From Leucocoprinus leucothites (taxonomy: Eukaryota; Basidiomycota; Agaricomycetes; Agaricales; Agaricaceae), in NCBI GenBank assembly GCA_013368445.1, contig JAACJO010000022.1, positions 1-64,000 on the forward strand: a stretch of DNA of 64,000 nucleotides, written 5' to 3'. The notes beneath the pieces were generated by a model. The model ran no database searches and was not told the DNA's origin. It was given only the letters and a program-made list of their open reading frames with translations. The translations under genes were made by a program, and so were the position numbers. Of the stretch, positions 12,358 to 24,522 are shown piece after piece. Numbering within the stretch: position 1 is the stretch's first letter; each line of letters opens with the position of its first letter.

Positions 12358-13949
12358 TTCGTCACCATTCTACATGTTCTTCTCGCCGGTAACTGCCTCC
12401 CTGACCTAGATATCGAGATTTAGCGTGCTCGCCACTATCTGTCGTATCGAGTCACGCACTCTATTATCTGTTCTAGTATACGTTTGTCCTTTGTACATTC
12501 CCCAAACCCCTCAACTTGGCACTAATCGATGATTAATTCGTGCGTCTTCTCGAAATATCGCTAATGTGTTGAGATTGTCAGGCGTCCGATTGCCGTTTAA
12601 ATTCTGAATAACATACCGGCTTAACTCGATAGAATCCCCTACGTTCGTTGTTGCTGAGACTTCCACCCTCGGTAGCGTGCTTGAAGAGCGTTGACGCCGC
12701 ACAGGCACAAGACCGTCATTTTTCACATTGAATATTTGGGCTGGTGATTCAGGAACGAGCTTGTGGATCAGAGATTCGACATACGGCGTGATAGTTTTGC
12801 ATGGACGCGTCAAAACCCTGTGTGCTATGTGTCGTCAATATATCTCGGTGGTTATGCTGCTAGAAAATGGCTATTGGTCGACTACATGTTAAGACTATCT
12901 AATCTATCTAAAAAAAACACCTCCAACGTCGTCTTTGCCGATTGATACTTGATGGGTACATTGCTATATAAACGCAGTCAGTGGAACCGCCAACGCAGAA
13001 ATATAGTAAAACACTTACACATATATGGCGGATAGTCGAGGTAGGGAGGAAAGGTGTTTTGATGGCGTTGTCGGGTACTTGTTTGCGAAGAGTTCGGTGT
13101 CTGAACTTTTAAATCTCCGACTTACGGGCTGACGGCCGAGCTGCATCGGCGATCGCGATCAATCGTCATCAGCACGTGTACTACTCACGTGGCACTGGTG
13201 TTCCAGTCCCGTCGTGCTTCTTCGGATTGGCGGTGGACGGATCATTCTTCGCGATCCGATCAAGATTTCTCGGCTGGCACCGAACTTTTTGGAATAAAAG
13301 AGGTGCCAGCGCTTACTAACAACTCTTTCTCCTCCCGTCAACATCGCTGTAGCTAATATCGATAGAATCCTTAGTAAACTTACTACAATGTAATTTGTGC
13401 TTCAAATACAAGGAATAACGTCTAATACTGACATCGCACCCCGTTTCTAGGCCACAGGCCTCTCCAAACCGTAGAGACAACCAAGGGTAGGCGCTCCCAG
13501 TATTGATTGGCGTCCAGTTCACTTACTTGTCACCAGAACAGCGGTATTTGTCTACGATCGTCTTCAAGTTGACGCTTTACATTTTGAATCGCAGGATTTC
13601 GGTCAAGGGGTGCACCTTCAGGTAGTTAGAGCGTCGCTTTAGAAGAGCTCTGCTGATAATATCGCGTGGACCAGGCCCAGGGCTCGACCTCGTCGTCCAA
13701 TGCAGGGCGGGCTGCGATCGAGAACATCTCTTCCGTTTATGTTCCGTCAATTGTGAGTCTCGAAACTATCCTCCTCCGCAATTCCTAATCCGATTGTTCG
13801 AGAGGATGAAACTAGGGTAAACTACACCACTACGACCGCCTTGCTGTTCAACTGACTGAGACGAATTATATCTCACCTCGTCAATCGCCTTAGGCAAAGC
13901 ATGTACGTAGCATGATTTCGTAGTGGCTACTCTAACCAATGAAATCTAG
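12358..13949. other. Intergenic region between copy B and the Spt5-like gene
   Basis: No convincing gene. Several 60-100 residue frames on both strands lack motifs and do not fit together as exons. From about 13680 onward there are splice-like signals, and a possible short first exon starting at an ATG near 13700 could be the 5' end of the next gene. Confidence 0.4.
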
Positions 13950-16900
13950 ATCGCATTCGCCGAGAACGCTGGTTGGGAAGTGAGTTATATGTTCAACCTG
14001 CGCGCATTCGATTCTAATCCGCTCATAGAGGGGTGTGGCTTTGGACGCTGATGGTTCGCTGAAACGCGCGGAAGAAATTGAATGGCAGTATGACCCAGAT
14101 GAACCTGTGAGTCCGTCGTTACCGAAAGTTGCGGGGACGCAGCTTAAAGTATTGTTATTTTCAGGAGCCTTCTCTCTCCGTATGTTAAGGCAGGCAACAT
14201 CACTGCCCGAGTTACTCACTTGTGCTGCTGCGTAGGTCCGGCAACTTCAACCATATGCGTCAACAAGGAAACAAAAACGTCGCGATGAGGTGCGACGGAG
14301 AATCATGACTTAGCAGCAATAAAGCTTATGGTCTTCACAGGACGAAGAGTCTGCCAAACGACGAAAGGTATGTCTTCAAAAGGCTGTACTATGTCTCGAG
14401 TTCATATTCAACCTAAAACAGGTAGACGTTATGGCCTTCCTTGACATAGAGGCTGAAGTCGATGACGATGAAGAGGAGGAGGAGGAGGGAGAAGAATATG
14501 GTACGTATATTTTCATAGTGTCTCTCTCAGCGTATATTCCTTACTGTTGTTCAGATACATTCATTGACGATTGTGAAGAAGAAGATGAGCGGCCACCACA
14601 CGCACTTCATAATCAACTGAGGCGAGCAGACGAAGAGCTTCAGAACGCTGGTCTCCAGCATCGCGATCACAGACAAACGCGCGGACAGGAAGAGCTCGAA
14701 GAAGACGCGGAGGAGGGAGGAGCTGGTGTTCAGTCGGAGGAGGAGTGGTCTCAGAGTCAATCGGAGACAGAGAGACTTCAATCCGAACGGGAGAAGAGCA
14801 AGACGTGGAGAGCGAGAACCCCTCACGGGACTAGAACCTATACGGTGACACGCACGAAAGACGGCCTCGGTGTATATAAAAAGAACTGGCAAAACGATTT
14901 TACGTTCCATGACGGTGATACCATACTTTGGGAGGTTAGAGCCAGGGTATGTTTTCTTTTCTGCCGTTTGCTACTACATCTCATAATTTTTACCAGTCTC
15001 CTCACCAGAAGAAAGCACTGGATACTATGATCCATCGTTGCTTCTTCTACTGGCCTGATTCGAGATACCCCGTCCCTCGGAGCATCATCTGGGAACCTCG
15101 TTTTCGGGATCGGATCTATATCGAGACAGACATGATTGAATCGGCCAGAGCGGTCTGTAGGGATGTGGTTTTTTTGAAGCATTCTCGCCACCCCAAGCCG
15201 ATCCCAGTTGATAAGGAGGACGCTTATTATATTATTACCAATCGGATTCTGCGAGAAACGTTGCCCGTCACTGGTTCCTGGATTCGATTTGCTCGCGGGA
15301 GGTACAAGGGCGATCTCGCATACGTATTCGACATAAACGATGATTTCCGCCTCACTGTCGTCATGGTTCCAAGATACGATTACTTGGATTCCTTCAGGCG
15401 TTATCAAAAGAAGCAGTTAGAAGAGGAGCGCAAGAGGAGGCAGGAAGAAGCTGATGCTCGTGAGGACGTCACGAACGTAGAGATTCAACCTGGTGAAGAA
15501 CCTCCATCGTCTACCCCCTCCGTTACAAGAGCAGTGTCTCCGACGGCTCCTAATGAAGAACCACCTCGACCTCCAACTCCGACCACTCCTCAACGAGAGG
15601 ATCATAAGCCAAAACCCCCTCATCGACTTCCTCAGGCCATTTTCAACCCAGGAAAAGTTCATCCTGAGGCTTTTGAAGAGATCCCGGACAACGAGCGACT
15701 TGGCCCGGTGAAATGGCGCTTTGAAGGAATGGAACTCGACGAATCCGGGTTCAGCATAGTGGGAGATATAACCCCGCCGATGTATCGTAAGGGCTTAACT
15801 TCACCCTCACTGGAAGAGCTAGCGCAGTTCAGCGCATGCTCGTCCGTTCCGAGAGAGGTTGTACGCAATGCTCTCCGGCGTTTGGAGATCGCTTCGCTCA
15901 AACCAGGCCTCAAAGTAAAAGTGAACAATATGGGCATGACGGACTATTTTGGACTCGTAGCGTATGTTAGAGATGATGTTGCTGGTGTGCGCCTACCGGG
16001 TGGTACTGAGAAAGTATATCAAACGGAGGTAAAATACGTTTACCGCTGGTTTGAAATTGGGGACCGTGTCAAGGTTGTAGCTGGTGATTTCAACGGACTT
16101 GTGGCATGGGTCGTCGCCATCGACGCTGAAGCGAGGACTGCAGTTGTTCATGATCACGTTCAGGATGTAAGTTGTTTATCAGATATTCATCGCAGTTACT
16201 GATTTTCGTGATAAGATTCAAGCATCTATTTCCTTTCATTTTTTATCATCCGCGCCCGACGATCGTACTTTTTTGGAGGCGCCGTCTACGTCGAACGATA
16301 AAGGGAAGGAGAGATTGAATGTTCCAGAAGGACCAGAGGTAGATATCCCGGCCCAGATGAATTTGCCGGTTGAGAAGTTGTTCCATTTACTTGATGGCAC
16401 GGAAATCGTGGTGGCTGAGGGGGAATTCATCGGGATGTCGGGCAAGGTATTAGAAATCGACGACGTGGGCATTGCACTCGTTAGCTTGTCCAAGTTGCAT
16501 AGTTCGAGTGAGATGCGTCAACAATTGCCCGTCACAAGCATGCTGTATCGTCTGTGAGTACTTAGTCTTACTTTTCTCACCGGACTCACACTTTTGGCAG
16601 GAATTCGACCGGTTCGTTCTTTCGACTCGACAATACCTTCGTTCTCCACCCCACAGCAACGCCGACGCCGACGATCGTCTTCCAGAAACTCAAGGGAATG
16701 GACGTGTTCGTTGTCAAAGGAGAATTTAAGAGTCGTTGGGGAACAGTGCATGATATCAGTGAACGTGGTATTGCCCTTGTAAGCTTTCCTGGAAGCCATG
16801 TTTCTAGTGGAAAATTGCAAGAAGTGCGAGTAGAACACATGCTTTATCGTCGGTGAGTCATAGAATCGTCGTCTCATTTCCTTGACTCAATCCATATCTC

Positions 16901-17668
16901 AGCGATCCTGGCGGTGCATTCTATGAGTTGGACAAGAACAACGATCTGCAGCCAGCGCCGCACGCGGACAAGTTGATACTACACGGATTTCGCGATCTCA
17001 AGTCCGGTCCGCATCCTGAGGATCCGGACTATCAATATGATCCATCACCCTGGAGAACGAATTTCTCTAATTTTATCGACAGGCTCGATGCTAGGACTCA
17101 GCCTCAAGCAACGTCACCCTGGGAAGTAGGGGGAGGTGCTATAGTCCCGGAGGAAAGAGAGCTCCGTGAGCATTTTTCGAACTTCACAGAACCCTTCACG
17201 CTACTGATAATCTCATCAGCCCCGGGTCATTTTCTGAAGATGCTACAGGAGAGGACGATGAAAGATAAGCCCGAGAGTAAAGTTATGTTTAAAGTTCGCG
17301 AAGACTCGCCTAACTTTAGCTTATACGCTGGAACGGAGGGATATTTCGTCAAAATGGAAGACACGGCAGTTGTGCTAAAGGTAACCCAACAGCGTGGAAC
17401 TAATACTGTTAGTGTAGACGAGGTCCAAGTGTCTTATCAAGGCATTCTACCATTACCCCCGGCCAAGAAGGGTGACCTTGCTGTTGTTTGTGACACGACG
17501 GCGCCGTCAGCTGTAGGACGCATATGTTGGGTGTTTGAATTTGGCGTTGAGAAGTGCGTTCTTTGCCCCAGTAGTCGTGCAAAATCCATTAGGACAACCG
17601 TGGAGACTTGGCTCCTGGCTCGTGTCCTCCCTACCCCGCGCCGTCGCTGTGAGTTCAATGTTCTATGA
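13950..17668 (+). CDS. Spt5-like (NGN/KOW) transcription elongation factor paralogue
   Basis: Multi-exon gene. Small 5' exons (13950-14370) give a basic stretch resembling a nuclear localisation signal (RKQKRR...AKRRK). They lead into an acidic N-terminus (about 14440-14600) typical of Spt5, FLDIEAEVDD followed by a Glu run. A Gln/Glu-rich coil precedes an NGN-like domain (LWEVRAR; RIYIETD...ESARAV). A clear first KOW unit follows (about 15280-15390): GSWIRFARGRYKGDLAYV then VPRYDY. A Pro/Thr-rich linker and at least three more KOW-like units (about 15900-16160, 16370-16550, 16680-16850) precede a less conserved C-terminus. Canonical Spt5 binds RNA polymerase II with Spt4. This one lacks an obvious heptad-like CTR and has divergent KOWs, so it is probably a specialised paralogue. 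It lies between two recombinase-helicase genes, in the same orientation as copy B. The 5' end is not settled; an in-frame ATG lies at 14431. Confidence 0.7.
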
Positions 17669-18067
17669 TGCAATATATTATCTGACAGTACAACAGAATA
17701 CCTCTTTGTCGCCTTCTTGTCGTTGCACTGGAACTTGAACTTGGACTCTTGCACCCCATGTGATCCCCACCCGTGTTTAACTTGCTCGTCCTTTGCCTCC
17801 TGCGTGGTCTTTATCTTTTTTCGGCTATTTTCGTTGAGTATTCATTATGTCAGTATTCATTATATATAATATTTGCGTGGATATTCTAGCATTTAACGAG
17901 CGAAAATCATGAACGAGCATTGAGTTTCTAACTATACACCCAGGCAGGGTTCCCCACAATGATTTATTGACCCTACCAAGAATATATAGTAGAAAGGAGA
18001 AGCTTGTTATGCTTCCTTGAGTGTAATACACCTTCTTGCAACAGCTTTCTGTCTGATCGGGAAGTTT
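17669..18067. other. Short intergenic region
   Basis: The 3' flank of the Spt5-like gene. No gene or RNA is seen. The sequence becomes AT-rich near 17840-17880 and leads into the 83-bp repeat array. Confidence 0.4.
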
Positions 18068-18316
18068 CGGCGCCATAACAAGAAGTTTCTCGTGTTCTAT
18101 TGACTTCAAAGTGATTTCCCGCGGGAAATTCACATCCACACAGAAAGACTCGGCATCAAAACGGGAAGTTTCTCGTGCTTTATTGACCCCAAAGTGACTT
18201 CCTGCGGGAAATTCAAGTCCACACAGGATGACTCGGCATCAAAACAGGAAGTTTCTCGTGCTTTATTGACTTCAATACAACTTCTCGCGGGAGATTTCCT
18301 GCCCAACACGGGAAAT
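18068..18316. repeat. 83-bp tandem repeat, three copies
   Basis: Units begin at 18068, 18151 and 18234, an exact 83-bp spacing. Each starts CGGC(GCC/ATC)A, contains GAAGTTTCTCGTG then TATTGAC, and ends with a short inverted motif around TTCC(C/T)GCGGGAAAT. The first two units are very similar and the third diverges towards its end. Further GGGAAAT and CTTCCTG palindromic pieces continue to about 18460. The array lies directly beyond the truncated end of fragment C. Confidence 0.9.
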
Positions 18317-18547
18317 CATGGCGCTAAATTCGCCGATTTTGAATCAAAACATAAAACATTAGTTCTAAAAAAGGCAATTTTTCGAAAAGTTGTTTAGTGC
18401 CTAACTTGTGATACTTCCTGCCCCAGGAAGTAGCCTATTTTGGCGCCGGGACTTCCTGTGGGAGGACAAGGGTGCTCAGCAAAAATATAGTCTTAGTGTA
18501 TTTATTAATTTTTATTACGCATATAGTCAAGTTTTACACTAGCTTAC

Positions 18548-18835
18548 CGCAAACGATTGGGCGTTGTCATATTTTTTTGGGCAGCGGATGCAGTTGAACA
18601 CGCCAGTGGCGTCCCGATTGATGACGAGTGTGAGGCTGGCATTGGGTTCGCCGTGGACGGGGTAGTTTGCCTCTTGCTGTTGGCGGGTGCAGGTGCGCTG
18701 ATGGGTACGGCGGGCATTGTCGGGGAGCAAAGCCATATCTGTATTGCAGATGGGGCAGTGCTTGCTAAGCGAGGGGATTAGATTGTTGTCGTCTAGGAGT
18801 CATGCTCAGGGTACTTACACTTTATCGGAGGGCAT
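18548..18835 (-). pseudogene. Fragment C: orphan 5' exons of a fourth recombinase-helicase family member
   Basis: The ATG at 18835 (MPSDK) is followed by a short intron with GTAAGT donor. The next exon has a Cys/His cluster: CPIC, then THQRTC, then CIRCPKKY. The same pattern (CTVC, AHSACTR, SCPRCQLKF) begins copy D. The exon ends at a good splice donor (GTAAGC at 18547), but nothing homologous follows: within 80 bases lies AT-rich DNA, then the 83-bp repeat, then the end of the convergent Spt5-like gene. It therefore looks like a start left after deletion or insertion, or a short stand-alone zinc-finger gene. Confidence 0.6.
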
Positions 18836-19284
18836 GACTTTCTTGGTGAAGGTTTATAATAAGCGGCAGGGGTGCGAGGCAGTTGAAAATAAATGATTGA
18901 AGAGAGTGGGCAATAAGTTAAGCGTGACGAGCGTGGATGTGGTCGTAATTGGGGATGAAGATGGAAAAAAGGGGCGATGGATAAATATAAAGTCGGGGAG
19001 TTTGTGTTTATTTGTAGCCTATGTAAGCGCCTATCTACTGATGGCTCTTTGAGAGGAGCTCGGAATACAGTAGGACTACTGCTATGGCCTTGGGCAGGAC
19101 TATGGCTACTGCTGGGCTTCCAATCCAACATTCCAGAGGTTCCAGCCGATTTCCTACCATTAATCGTGAGGTCTGTACTTTCTGAAGCAACGTTTTGTTC
19201 TTCGAGATGGTGAAAAGGAGTCCAGCAACAACGTCGCTATATCTGCAATGGATTCGAGGATCCTCGAGATAATCATGAAAATAT

Positions 19285-22200
19285 TCAATCTCTCCAGCAA
19301 CATTGGCATATTTGAGCTGTTTTTTGCTTGTGAATCACACGTAACGCGCTATGAGTAATCGTGGATGAGCGCACCTTTTGCGGGATTCCGCATTGGTAAC
19401 ATACACCATTTGGATACTTGATGGCGCTCTTGAACGCCTGCCACTCCTTCATTTGTGTGTATGGTGACGGGTTGTGCTCGCAATCTCGGAATAGATGGTC
19501 TTGGTACGCTGGGGGTCTTAATAACCCACACGCGATGCAACTGTTTGAGTAGTGGTCGATTATTTGGTGTGCAGATTCGAGTTCGGCGGACTCTTCGTCT
19601 TGTAAATTTTTAGGCAGTGTAAATACGCGACTCGAGTGAGCAGCTGCAAGAAGAAGCTGGGATGAGGGCGTATTGTCTGCGCATTTGCTGTGAGCGAGTG
19701 TCGGCAAGTTGTGATCAAGTTCGTACCTTCTCGGAGGGGAGGTGATGTGGCTGCTTTTGAACAAACATCGCACATGTGAGCGGTTTTGCCCAATGCTGTA
19801 CATGTATCTGCTGAGCCGTCAAGGAACTTTTGAAGTTCTACTTGGCGACATTGACTGTCGTTTTGGAGTGATTGATGCAGGATGTGTTGGCCAAAATAGT
19901 CTGGGTTTTGGAGTGGTTCAGCTTCGATACGCAAGGGCAGCACGACGATAGAGAATGCAGGTGTACTCTGTGGTGGACGCCCGGCTCTTCCAGCTTCCTG
20001 GATGTACGAGAGTACGTTTCGGGGTAATTTTGCATGTATGACGTGGCTTACGTTTGGTACGTCTAGCCCCACACCGAGAATCGAGGTTGTTACAAGTCCT
20101 CGGTTGCTGGTGCCGCCCTGCTGATTGCGTTCGTTCTCGCGGAATTTCTGAAGGGTTACTGTGAGCTCGTCACGTCCCTTCTTGGAATGGCAACATGCCA
20201 CGTTGAGGCGCTGAGAATATCTTTCTGCCTCATTTACTGTCAAACAGAAGAGCAGGACTTTACTGCTCGGAGAGTGAGCCAGTGCCTTTTCAAATTCGTG
20301 GACTACAGCTTGATCAAAATCGCCGGACGCCCAAATGACATTGTATGAAATGTTGGGTCGGGGTGTGACGGTCCTAATGGTGAGCGAAGCCGTAATTCCA
20401 AGAGCCGACAGTAGTGATCCTTCGAGAGAGGGTGGGAGCGTTGCAGTGATGATGACCATTTGAACTGGATATCGACCGAGCCACTTTAAGAGGTGCATTA
20501 CAGGCCGGAAAGAGCCGTGCATGAGGATTAGATGGGCTTCGTCGATGATGACTCGTGCGAGGAGGTTGTTTTGCAATAGGATGGAAACAAAGAGCTTAAA
20601 GGAGTCGAAGGTTGCTTGGTCAATGGTTATGGGTATATTTGTGGGTGGGTTGGTGGCAGATGTCGAATGCGACCAGGATTTGCACGTGAGCCCGAACTTT
20701 TTAGAGCTCTCATATATCTGGTCGTGGAGAGAAATGAGCGGTAGGATCCAAATCGTCGACTTCTGGGCGTCAAAGAATTTTGCACATAGCATTCCAGGAG
20801 TCGTTTTTTCCACTCCCTGGTTCACCATGAGCGACATTTTTGTTTAAATCGACGGTGCTTACCAGTTGGAGATATGTATAGCAGGTGCCTCTTTCCTTCG
20901 TATAGGATTTGTGTGGCAAGTGCTTGTTCCTTATTCAAGAACCCTCCATGCGTCTCGATTAGCGATGGATACTGCTCGCGGAGTTTGGAGAGTATGTGCG
21001 GATGGGGAATTACATCGTGGGGTCCAACTGTTTCTTGGAAATTGGCTTTTGGTGTGATGTGCTCAATCACTGCACTCGTGGATTCGGCAAGCGCCTTGTT
21101 CACGGATCGGAGGATATCGGGAAGTAGTAGTGGCTTGAGTGCATCTGCGACATCTCGGATGGCTACTTGTGTTGAAGGATAAGATGGCGATTGAAGGGTA
21201 GGCTGGGAATGATGGCGGATCTGGGATATGGTGCCTATCACTTCAGCTATCCGCCCTTTTCCGTATTCCAGGTGTTCTAAGAGTTGCGGAGAGTGGCCGA
21301 AGAGAAGGTGAAATACTCCACTGACGCGGGCGTTTGATATGAACATGCTGGCGCTCATTCCAGGTGGGACGCGGGCGTCGTGAGTGTAGTGCTGTAGATT
21401 CATCTTTGCCGAGTGGCCAAACTGTTCGTACATAGCAGTCGAGTTAGCCTCTGCAACGGTGAATGCTTCTCTGTTGCAATCTGTGATGAAGGACATGAAT
21501 TGCCGGAATACTCGAATCCGGAGTGGGACTCCGAGTTCTTGCGTCGTATAGGCAACCAGGGCATCAGATAGATCGCGTGATGTAAGCGGGCGATGGAGGC
21601 CTGCGAATAGGTAATGTTGGGCGTTGAATGACATCGAGGGTGAGAGATATTTCTGCCATTCAAGGTAGAGAGGTCGAAGGTAAACGAGGAATCGAGTAAG
21701 CTGATGACCTATTGGTAGGTGAGGGATTCGGCATATGGGTTTATCGGTATTGTTGATACTGGTGGTTTTGCTCCAGGATGCGCGGAGGACAGGTAGGTTG
21801 AACAGGACGAAGAAGTTTCGTATGGAGCCCCCACTAACATTTGCAAGAAGGTGCGAAGCTAATTCACTGCCGCGTGCGGGTTCACCATAGCTGAGGATGA
21901 TATTACACATTATTTTCTCTTGGAGTTTAAAAATCCGCTTCATTTGTGCGGCAATCTGTGTTGGGTACCAGGAGACCTTCCCTTGGGGTGTGATGTAGGC
22001 GTAGTTGGTGAATATCTCGGGCGTTTCGAGAATATGCCGTGCAACCGTCTTTTCGTTGTTCCAAGGATTGCGTCTGTCGGCTACAAATGAGTACGCAGAC
22101 GCTCGTTCTTGTGGGTCATCGTGAATGTGAATTTCTGGTGATATGACGAATGTGGGGTCGTGGAAAGTGAGCTCGTTGATCTCTTGTTCGATTTCGTGGG

Positions 22201-24522
22201 CGGCTCGTTGATGGAGGTCACCAATTCGAGATAGGTGGAGAGTTTTGTCTTCTATTATAGCTGATGTGCCTGAGAGGTCGGGTGCATTGAAGTATAACGT
22301 CGACTCTTCGGCTGAGTCAACACCTCCAATACCACGCTTGAGGAGATATAAATAAGGCATCATAGCCTCAGACTTTTCATCAAAGTAGCGCTCGACTCGA
22401 GCAAAAGCGCTGTCGGTGAAGTTGGTAAGTTCTCATGGAGAAAAGGTTGGCTCGTATTCTCACCTTGAGTACGCCATTGAGTGCTTTTTTGTGAGTTCAA
22501 TTATCTTCCACGCGAAAACGAGTCGTCCAGCAAAGAGGAGGTGGGAAATCAGGGGAGTTATTGTATTGCCAGATGCCCAGTCGCCATTTTTCCGGAGTGA
22601 GGAGAGGATAACGAAGTGGGGTATTGGACTGATTAGCTTTCCAGGTTGTTCGTCGGTCGGCGTTTGGGTGAAAAGGAGATATAGAAGGTTGGCGAGTTTT
22701 TGTTGTATTATCGACGTTGAGAGCGGTGCTTGCGCTTGTGACAGGGATCTAGTGGATTCTTCAATGACGATCTCTTTATCACTGTCATCACTGGCATCCC
22801 GCTCGTTGTCGTCCTGCTCATCGTCCCTCTCTCCTTCACTGAGCTCTTCCACTAGTGAGCCCCTTGGCGGTAACAGGTGCCGGATGAGGTCTTTGCACGC
22901 AGCTGAGATTTGGGTGGCTATGGGGAACTTGTACAGTGCATCATCGTCGAAAGCGATCCTGTCGATGAAGACGATTAGGGCGGCAGTGGTCCTTGCATAC
23001 TTTTTCTGGGTCTTTGGGTTCACATCTGCATGATGACGAACGTGTTTCTCGTCGTGCTCTTGTGCGGGTCGAACACTTATGATTCTTCGTAGATAGTACG
23101 AGTCAATCGAGCTTTGTGTCGTAGAAAAGAATGAATGGATATGATTGCAGAGGGTACCGTACGTGACGTCGAGGGTGGAGTATTTAACTAGGGGCATGAG
23201 GTCTTCGTGTCGATGCCCTTCGATGTAATCAAGCCACCGCTCTTTCTTGAGAAACTGATGGAGGACGCGAAAATCGTCAGACTGAGCGGCAGGTTTCTCC
23301 GTCCGCGATGTTTCGTTTCGATGCTGCTCTTTAAATATCACCCATGGTGTGGTTTGCGTGGAGCGCTTGGCCGGCAGTGGTTTGACTGGAAACCATGGAC
23401 TCGAGTTATTCTGCACCCATCGCTGTGCCGGTGAAATCGTGTATTGTGGGGAGTCGGAGCTGCATGTGTGTTTTCCGAATGATTCTTTGCTTTTGTAGCA
23501 TCGGCGGCAAGATGTGCAGAGGAGGTAATCCATAACCGGTGGTCCAAGCTCTTCGATGGGATTGACAGGCTCTGTTGGACGAGGGGGGGCATCGGTGAGG
23601 CTGGGGTACTGCTCCTCGGATTCAGCTGCGATAAGATCTTGGAGGTCGAGTGGCGTGGCGAACTCTTTGTGTTGGTTGAGAAAGTGCTGTCGAATGTTCG
23701 TGGGATCGATGACGCTCCGGCACTTTAGGCATACGAGGATCCTGTGCTTGGTGTTTACGGCGAGGCCATATGTATTCAGGAGTGGCGTCTGTATGCTTTG
23801 TAACAGCTCGTCCGAAGTTTCATCTCGAAGCATCGGTTCGGGGCTGCAGGTTCGTGATGGAGGCGCCGTGCCTGGAGGTGGGGTGACGGTTTCGGGCATT
23901 GACCTCGATGGAGATGGTGGGCATTCAAGAGCTGCAGCCACAAGAGTAAGGGTGTTGGGCTGTGGGTATGGTTGCGCTGGCTCTGGTTGAGCTGTTGTTG
24001 ATCGTGGTTCGGAGGTCGTTGCCAGTGGAGCTGGCTGTCCATGACAAGTTCTTGCATGTGCCTATGTGATTGTTTTCTTGGGTTAGTGTTTTTTTTTTTT
24101 TTTTGCGGTTGACGCTCGTACTACGGTGAGATCTGTCGAGTGGAACTTGAGTTGGCAACGTGGGCATGATAACATTTGTGTCTTTTTGTCGCGTTTGATT
24201 TTCATCTTCACGCGGCCATTGTCGAGGAAGCAATGTATGAATGCTCTCGTGCATGCGCTATGAGCGGTGCCTTTTTCTCCGAGCATGGACAGCGAGCACA
24301 CTGTACACCTTTTGATGAATGACGTTCATTTGGTGTGTACTTTTGGAGCTGGGATCGGTACTTACGACGTGGTTTCGCCACTATGCTCGCGCTGTCTTTT
24401 AGCCCTGCTTTCTCTTTGTCATGGATCCGGTTGTGTTTGGGTTTTCGGTACTTACGGTTTTCCTTTTTGCGAATGGCTCCCTTGTGAATCGTTTGAGATT
24501 GTGCGTTTTGGTCTGTTGACAT
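19285..24522 (-). CDS. Copy D: zinc finger-OrsD-tyrosine recombinase-RecQ helicase fusion, one frameshift in Walker A
   Basis: The ATG at 24522 and two short basic exons lead to a Cys/His finger (CTVC...CPRCQLKF, about 24310-24130). The main N-terminal exon (about 24060-22460) is Pro/Thr-rich. It has OrsD-like zinc pairs (CLKC...HFLNQH; CTSC...CYKS...H) and an acidic Asp/Glu stretch. After an in-frame intron (about 22460-22404) comes the recombinase: box I Arg in ARGSE (about 21873), Lys in WSKTT, RVFRQ, GHSAKM and Tyr (about 21415-21380). The helicase follows across another intron: PTG at the end of one exon, SGK in the next, then DEAH, TATLPP and EAGRAGR. A final exon ends in a Cys/His region (CIAC...GVCYQCGIPQ). 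The splices checked keep frame, but Walker A has six A where five would join the two helicase frames. The frameshift may be real inactivation or a homopolymer read error. Fragment C follows in tandem. Confidence 0.8.
20804..20809 (-). other. Single-base frameshift in an A6 run at Walker A of copy D
   Basis: After splicing, the upstream frame reads PTGSGK and then leaves the helicase frame. The downstream frame reads KTTPGM and continues through DEAH and the rest of the helicase. Removing one A from the run of six would connect them as a canonical Walker A. This is read directly; whether the extra base exists in the organism is unknown. Confidence 0.7.

Noticed and set aside
14551..15407. Minus-strand frames opposite the Spt5-like gene
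   Set aside because: Shadow frames; the plus strand has NGN/KOW motifs and splice continuity.
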